A stretch of DNA of 64,000 nucleotides from Ancylobacter defluvii. GTDB taxonomy: Bacteria; Pseudomonadota; Alphaproteobacteria; Rhizobiales; Xanthobacteraceae. The stretch covers positions 346,352 to 410,351 of the forward strand of contig NZ_JAHBGD010000017.1 in the NCBI RefSeq assembly GCF_018390605.1. Reading direction: 5' to 3'. This document shows positions 59,711 through 64,000 of the stretch, piece by piece. A program made the translations under genes and the position numbers. The first letter of the stretch is position 1. Each line of letters begins with the position of its first letter. The notes beneath the pieces are model-generated. The model worked only from the letters and a program-made list of their open reading frames with translations, had not been told where the DNA came from and did not search any database.

Positions 59711-60820
59711 TCACGAGGCCGAGCGCGGCCCCCAGCCGAGACCGGCGGCGACGAGCCGCGCGGTATCGCCCGGCGGCAGATGGCCGTCAAAGCCTTCCAG
59801 CCGACCCGGCCGGCCGGTCAGGGCGAGGCACAGCGCCGTCGAGGGCGCCGCACCCGTCGGCACGCCATAGGCGTCGACGTCATAGATCACCACGTCGAAG
59901 CGGCCGGCAGCGAGTTCCAGCGCCCGCTCATGGTCGGCAAGCGACACGTGATGGCCGAGCGCCCGCACCAGCGCCTGCGCCAGCGTCCGCGCCGGGCCGT
60001 CCCGCATCACCAGCAGCACCCGCGCCACGCCGCGCTCCGCCGGCGCCCGGCCCGGCTCCAGCAGCGGATAGCTGTGCCCGTCGGCGACCAGCCGACGCGT
60101 GGGGCCGGCACTTTCCACCCGGCCCTCCGGCGCCAGGCCGAGAATGGCCTCCACCGGCACCGGCGTGCCGTCGCGCCCGAGGCGCAGCAGATAGGAGCGG
60201 CCGGCGATCTCGCCGGGGCAGCGTATCGCCTTGAGGCTGGCGACGCTCACCGCCTCCGGACCATGGCCGGCACGGCGCACCACCAGATGCGCCTCCGGCG
60301 CCGGCGGGGCGGCCTTGCGGCCGAACACGCCGATGGTCATGTCGAGCATCGCCGCCTGCCGGCCGTCGGAGAGGCGCGCGACGCCGCCGATCAGGTCGGC
60401 GCAGGGGGCGAAACGGCTGCGCCAGTCGTCCGGCATCAGCTGGATTTCGGCACGGGAGTCCACGGGCTCGTCGTCGATCAGCGCCGTCGCCCGCACCTTG
60501 CCCTCGCTGCCGAACAGCACCAGCGCGCCGCGTTCGGGCGACTTCGCCTCGGCAAGGCCGAGCCGGGTGGAAAGCCGGATCAGCGGCAGGCCGGAGGTGC
60601 CGAGCGTGCCCTTTCCCGCCATGCGGGCGAGCTGCTCGAAGCGCTCGCGCCCCAGCGGCATCACGTTGACGATGCGCGAGGATGGCAGGGCGAAGCGCAT
60701 GCCGCCAAGGCGAAACACCAGCACGCCGACCGTTGCGTCCCCGCGCGCCGGCAACGGGCCGGGGGCACCGGCGGCACGGGCGGGGGAAGCTAGCGGGGCG
60801 AGGGATTCGATCAGCGACAT
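59711..60820 (-). CDS. CheW-like domain protein with C-terminal degenerate receiver domain
   Basis: This 369-residue protein carries a CheW-like SH3 fold at about residues 30-165 ('VGVLVFRLGGMRFALPSSRI', 'GTLGTSGLPLIRLSTRLGL', 'VRATALIDDEPVDSRAEI'). A second beta-rich segment follows. From about 270 the sequence resembles a receiver domain ('ARVLLVMRDGPARTLAQALV', then 'FDVVIYDVDAYG'). The phosphoacceptor-like Asp is kept, but the usual acidic pair and Lys-Pro are not, so phosphorylation is doubtful. It lies 128 bases downstream of chpT on the same strand. ATG at 60820 is preferred to GTG at 60841. The function is unknown. Confidence 0.75.
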   Translation of the reverse strand: MSLIESLAPLASPARAAGAPGPLPARGDATVGVLVFRLGGMRFALPSSRIVNVMPLGRERFEQLARMAGKGTLGTSGLPLIRLSTRLGLAEAKSPERGALVLFGSEGKVRATALIDDEPVDSRAEIQLMPDDWRSRFAPCADLIGGVARLSDGRQAAMLDMTIGVFGRKAAPPAPEAHLVVRRAGHGPEAVSVASLKAIRCPGEIAGRSYLLRLGRDGTPVPVEAILGLAPEGRVESAGPTRRLVADGHSYPLLEPGRAPAERGVARVLLVMRDGPARTLAQALVRALGHHVSLADHERALELAAGRFDVVIYDVDAYGVPTGAAPSTALCLALTGRPGRLEGFDGHLPPGDTARLVAAGLGWGPRSAS

Positions 60821-60948
60821 CTCGGAACCGGCTACTCTCACGGAAAGGGAGCAATTCCCTTTCGGGGTACCGTCGAGTGTCGCTGGTCAATGTTAACGGG
60901 TTCTGAAGATCGCTGACCGAGGGTCAGACGAAAGGAGGAAGCGGCCCC

Positions 60949-61590
60949 TCAGGGTGCTGCCGCCTCGATCAGCACCGCCTCGCCGTCCATGGAGAAAGTG
61001 ATGGCGACCCCGACCTCGCGGGCGAGCAAGCCGGTATAATGCGGCTGGATGGCGTGGGCATCGATCTGCCCGTCCTCCACCACCTGGCCGGCGAGCAGCG
61101 TCGGCAGATGCGCAGGAATGCGCGCATGGCTGCCCTCGGTACGCAGCCGGAAGCCATCGCCCTCGCCGCTTCCCGCGACATGGATGCGCCCGCCGCGCGG
61201 AATCGTCGCGCCGGCCACCAGCAGCAGGTTGAGCAGCAGTTTCACCCGGTTCTTCGGCAGCAGCGCGCGGGGCACCTGCCAATCGAGGCTGGTGCGGTCG
61301 TCCTGGATGAAGCCGCGCGCGACGTTCTCGGCGTCGCCGGTGTCGATCTGCGCGCCCGCCGAGCCGGCGGCGCCGAACGCCAGCCGGCAGAACTGCAGCC
61401 GGGCCGAGGCCTGCCGGGCGCTCTTGGCGATCAGCTCCAGCGCGAACTGCTTCATCGCGGGATCGTCCTCGTCCTCCAGCACCTCCAGCCCGTTGACGAT
61501 GGCGCCGACCGGGCTGATCACGTCGTGGCAGACGCGCGAGCACAGCAGGGCGGCGAGGTCGAGCTTGTCGAGGTCGATGGCGGTCGTCAT
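60949..61590 (-). CDS. chpT: Histidine phosphotransferase ChpT
   Basis: This 213-residue phosphotransfer protein relays phosphate from the hybrid kinase CckA to CtrA and CpdR. The phosphorylated His22 lies in LLCSRVCHDVISPVGAIVNG, the ChpT hallmark. A dimerising helical hairpin covers about 8-75, and a degenerate GHKL-like ATPase fold follows ('RALLPKNRVKLLLNLLLVAG', 'GGRIHVAGSGEGDGFRLRTE'). The ATG is at 61590. It is divergent from eipA, with a 299-base shared upstream region. Its target CtrA is encoded in the same window. Confidence 0.93.
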   Translation of the reverse strand: MTTAIDLDKLDLAALLCSRVCHDVISPVGAIVNGLEVLEDEDDPAMKQFALELIAKSARQASARLQFCRLAFGAAGSAGAQIDTGDAENVARGFIQDDRTSLDWQVPRALLPKNRVKLLLNLLLVAGATIPRGGRIHVAGSGEGDGFRLRTEGSHARIPAHLPTLLAGQVVEDGQIDAHAIQPHYTGLLAREVGVAITFSMDGEAVLIEAAAP

Positions 61591-61889
61591 CGCGGCTCCG
61601 TCACGGCAAGGCGAAAAGACAAAACATCCCGCGAATCGCCGGGCACCCGGCGCGGGCGGACAGGAGGCGGTGATACACCGCACCCGCCGCCGCGCCAACC
61701 GGCAGGCGCAGCCCGTCGCGGCGCCACTGAAGCGGCGCGGCGCGCCCGCTGCCTTCCTAACGCCCATCTGCGTGTTAATGATACGTTGGGATTCGGCGGT
61801 CCACCGTCTCCCGCGAGCCGCACGATCCACACGCACGCCAATTCCTACGCATGTCAGAACGTCAGCCCGTTCCCAATGTGAGACCGCTC
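61591..61889. promoter_or_regulatory. Divergent promoter region of chpT and eipA
   Basis: This region of about 300 bases contains one GANTC site (GATTC at 61790) and a lone TTAA (61775-61778) within CGTGTTAATGATACG. A full CtrA box (TTAA-N7-TTAA) is not present. No other motif is recognised. Confidence 0.45.
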
Positions 61890-62480
61890 ATGCCGACCTT
61901 GCGCGCCCTTCTCGCCTGCCTGTCGCTCCTGGTGTTTCCCGCCCTCGCCGTCCCGGCGGCGGCGCAGTATCAGCAGCAGCCGCAACAGTCCGGCAACAGT
62001 ACCTATTCCGCCGACGAGCTGGTCTCCCGCGGCCACGGCTTCTTCGGCGAGGTCTCGCGCGGCCTCGCCCTGTCCATCGAGAAGGCGGTCGGCCAGTGGG
62101 GCCAGCCCAATGGCTATATTCTCGGCCAGGAGGGCGGCGGCGCCTTCGTCGGCGGCCTGCGCTACGGCGAGGGCACGCTCTATACCCGCAATGCCGGCGA
62201 CCTGAAGGTGTTCTGGCAAGGCCCGTCGCTGGGCTGGGATTTCGGCGGCGACGGCGCCCGCACCATGATCCTGGTGTACAACCTCAATTCCATCAACGAC
62301 ATCTTCCGCCGCTTCGGCGGCATTTCCGGCTCGGCCTATTTCGTCGCCGGCTTCGGCATGACCGCGCTCGCCAGCGACAACATGGTGGTGGTGCCGATCC
62401 GCTCCGGCGTCGGCGTGCGCCTCGGCGCCAATATCGGCTATCTGAAGTTCACCCCCAACGCGACCTGGAACCCGTTCTGA
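61890..62480 (+). CDS. eipA: EipA family (DUF1134) periplasmic envelope protein
   Basis: This 196-residue exported protein has a signal peptide (MPTLRALLACLSLLVFPALA to PAAAQ). It is followed by a short Gln-rich linker and the DUF1134 domain: 'SRGHGFFGEVSRGLALSIEK', 'KVFWQGPSLGWDFGGDGART', 'YVYNLNSINDIFRRFGGISG'-like residues, and 'VVVPIRSGVGVRLGANIGYL'. In Brucella, EipA supports envelope integrity and is a direct CtrA target. Here it stands beside chpT. An upstream ATG (61851) would extend the leader by 13 residues. Confidence 0.92.
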   Translation: MPTLRALLACLSLLVFPALAVPAAAQYQQQPQQSGNSTYSADELVSRGHGFFGEVSRGLALSIEKAVGQWGQPNGYILGQEGGGAFVGGLRYGEGTLYTRNAGDLKVFWQGPSLGWDFGGDGARTMILVYNLNSINDIFRRFGGISGSAYFVAGFGMTALASDNMVVVPIRSGVGVRLGANIGYLKFTPNATWNPF

Positions 62481-62792
62481 GCCGGCCGGGCGATATCGCA
62501 AGAATTGACCGGGCGCCGGCATGCCGGGTGGTTCCGCGCTGCGGTCAACCCTCCTAGACTGGCGGAACCGGACGCCGCGACGGCGCTTCGGCAGTGGCCA
62601 TACGGGCCGGCGGCGGCGCGCCCGGATCGGAGGAAGTCGCCGGCTCGACGGAAAGTGCTCTGGATTCAAGGGGCTGGAGCCCGGCCGGAGCCCGGCCCCT
62701 TGCAACGTTGTTTCAACATTTGCCCGACATGCTCTAGTGTGGGCGCATGGGTATGCGCCTTCGGGGGCACGCGTAATGGATGAGGTCGCCGC
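62481..62792. other. Non-coding gap downstream of eipA
   Basis: About 310 bases. An inverted repeat CAAGGGGC...GCCCCTTG (62667-62702) might be a weak terminator for eipA; it has no T run. The promoter of the next gene should lie near 62700-62790, but no clear motif is seen. Confidence 0.45.
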
Positions 62793-64000
62793 ATGATCGA
62801 AGCGGTCATGTATGCCGCCATCGGCTTCCTGACGGCGACCCTGCTCGCCCTGCTGATCCTGCCGGCCATCTGGCGGCGGGCGGTGCGGCTGACGCGCCGG
62901 CGGGTGGAGAACGCCATTCCCGTCACCCTCGCCGAGATCCAGGCCGACAAGGACCACCTGCGTGCCGCCCACGCCGTCGAGTTGCGCCGCCTCGAACGCG
63001 AGGTCGATGCGCTCTATGCCCGCACCAGCGAGCAATGGGAGCGCCGCGTCGCCCAGGATGGCGAGCTTCTCGCCCGCTCCGCCGCGCTTGCCGACGTCAC
63101 CGCCCGCTTCGAGGAGCTTCAGGCCCGGCAAAGCGAGCTCGCCGCCCATGATGCCGGCCTCGCCGCCGATCTCGCCGAGCGCACCGCCCAGCTCGACGAG
63201 ACCCGTGCCACGCTGGAGACCACCCAGACCGCGCTGCTGGCCACCCGCCGGACGCTGGACGACACCGTGGCCCGCGCCAATGGCCTCGAGGTCGAGAACG
63301 CGGCGCTGACGACCTTGCGCGAGACGCTGAAGACGCGGGTCGACGATCTCGACCGCCACCTCGCCACCACCTCCACCCATCTCGCCGAGGACCGCGTGCG
63401 GCTACGCGACAGCGAGGAAGCCCTCGCCGCCGAGCGCGTCCGCACCGCCGAACTCACCACCCGCCTCGCGGCGCTGCAGATCGAGTTCGAGACGACCTCC
63501 GCGCATGCCGAGGTGCTCGCCACCGATCTCGCGGCGCTGGGCATCGAGGCCGGGCAACTCACGGAGCGCACCCGCACCGCCGAGGCCCGCCGCGACGAGG
63601 CGCTGCGTCAGGCCGACAGCGCCGTCGCCGCCGCCCTCACCGCGCAGGGCACGGCCGAGACCTCGGCCACTCAGGCGAACGACCTCGCCCGCATGCTGCG
63701 GGCGGAGATCGACATGCTGGAAGGCGCGCTCGCCAAGGCGCGGGCGGAGCGTGGTGACGTGCAGGCCCGCCTCGACGCCCTGCGGCCGGAAGCGGGTGGC
63801 GCCGGGACGCCGGATGCGGCGGCGCTGCGGGCCCGCATCGGCGAGATCGGCGTCGAGGTCGCCGCCATGGTGGCGACGCTGGAAGGCCCGGGCTCGCCGA
63901 TCGAAGCCATTCTCGCGGCCAATCCGCCCGCCGGCGGCGCGCCGCTGCTCGCCGACCGCATCCGCGCGCTGCAGGAGCAGGCCCGGCAACAGATGCGGCA
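62793..64000 (+). CDS. Membrane-anchored coiled-coil protein, partial
   Basis: The frame opens MIEAVMYAAIGFLTATLLAL and remains open to the window's right end, giving over 400 residues. There is one N-terminal membrane segment (about residues 5-26). After a basic stretch (RRAVRLTRRRVENAIPVTLA), the rest is highly helical, rich in Ala, Glu, Arg and Leu with heptad character (such as 'LRRLEREVDALYARTSEQWE' and 'LAALQIEFETTSAHAEVLAT'), so a long coiled coil facing the cytoplasm is likely. I recall similar unnamed proteins in related genera; no function is known to me. The C-terminus is missing. Confidence 0.75.
   Translation, partial: MIEAVMYAAIGFLTATLLALLILPAIWRRAVRLTRRRVENAIPVTLAEIQADKDHLRAAHAVELRRLEREVDALYARTSEQWERRVAQDGELLARSAALADVTARFEELQARQSELAAHDAGLAADLAERTAQLDETRATLETTQTALLATRRTLDDTVARANGLEVENAALTTLRETLKTRVDDLDRHLATTSTHLAEDRVRLRDSEEALAAERVRTAELTTRLAALQIEFETTSAHAEVLATDLAALGIEAGQLTERTRTAEARRDEALRQADSAVAAALTAQGTAETSATQANDLARMLRAEIDMLEGALAKARAERGDVQARLDALRPEAGGAGTPDAAALRARIGEIGVEVAAMVATLEGPGSPIEAILAANPPAGGAPLLADRIRALQEQARQQMR

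Overview
The window is GC-rich chromosomal DNA from an alphaproteobacterium, most likely a member of Hyphomicrobiales (Rhizobiales) close to Xanthobacteraceae. The evidence is a CtrA/ChpT cell-cycle pair, an EipA (DUF1134) gene, a BA14K-family protein, an aerobic (CobG/CobN-type) cobalamin pathway, and dispersed palindromic repeats of a kind common in this order. The genus is inference. No phage, transposase, CRISPR array, tRNA or rRNA was seen.

Layout. 1-2900: a partial GlcG/HbpS-like protein, a BA14K protein, an amino-acid ABC binding protein and an L,D-transpeptidase, all on the minus strand. 3175-10573: a D-xylose locus, with a LacI-type regulator, xylB and xylA on minus, and a divergent xylF-xylH-xylG ABC transporter on plus. 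10764-13308: a copper-related group (Cys-containing small membrane protein, PCuAC chaperone, PepSY membrane protein). 13391-16483: molybdate uptake (short ModE-like regulator convergent with modABC, and a near-perfect ModE box before modA). 17489-29410: a glycogen operon on minus, glgP-glgB-glgC-glgA-glgX/malQ, whose last gene is a single frame joining debranching enzyme and 4-alpha-glucanotransferase. 29525-48570: a large cobalamin region.

The cobalamin region is built around two head-to-head cobalamin riboswitches (about 43012-43193 minus and 43278-43466 plus). The left arm carries cobW, cobN, cobG, cobH, cobI, cobJ, then (past an oppositely oriented cobK) cobL, cobE, cobM, cobB and a DUF423 gene, mostly with 4-base start/stop overlaps. 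The right arm carries cbtB-cbtA cobalt uptake, cobP, cobO, a TM2 protein and cobQ; cobD/cbiB is convergent. Together they cover most steps from precorrin-2/3 to adenosylcobinamide-GDP. cobA, cobF, cobS, cobT, cobC, cobV and lower-ligand genes are not in the window.

48677-55734 is mixed: recQ, an MxaD-like SRPBCC protein, a YVTN beta-propeller, a TPMT-family methyltransferase, an orphan cysA-type ATPase and a GNAT acetyltransferase. 55801-62480 concerns cell cycle, motility and envelope: fliJ, ctrA (with six GANTC sites in 171 bases upstream), a methyltransferase, a DUF305/Cys-rich metal pair, a CheW-plus-receiver-like protein, chpT and eipA. A coiled-coil membrane protein runs off the right end.

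The most unusual points are the paired riboswitches, two repeat elements read in frame inside cobN, the GlgX-MalQ fusion, the short ModE with its operator, the GANTC cluster at ctrA, and the degenerate CheW-receiver gene beside chpT.
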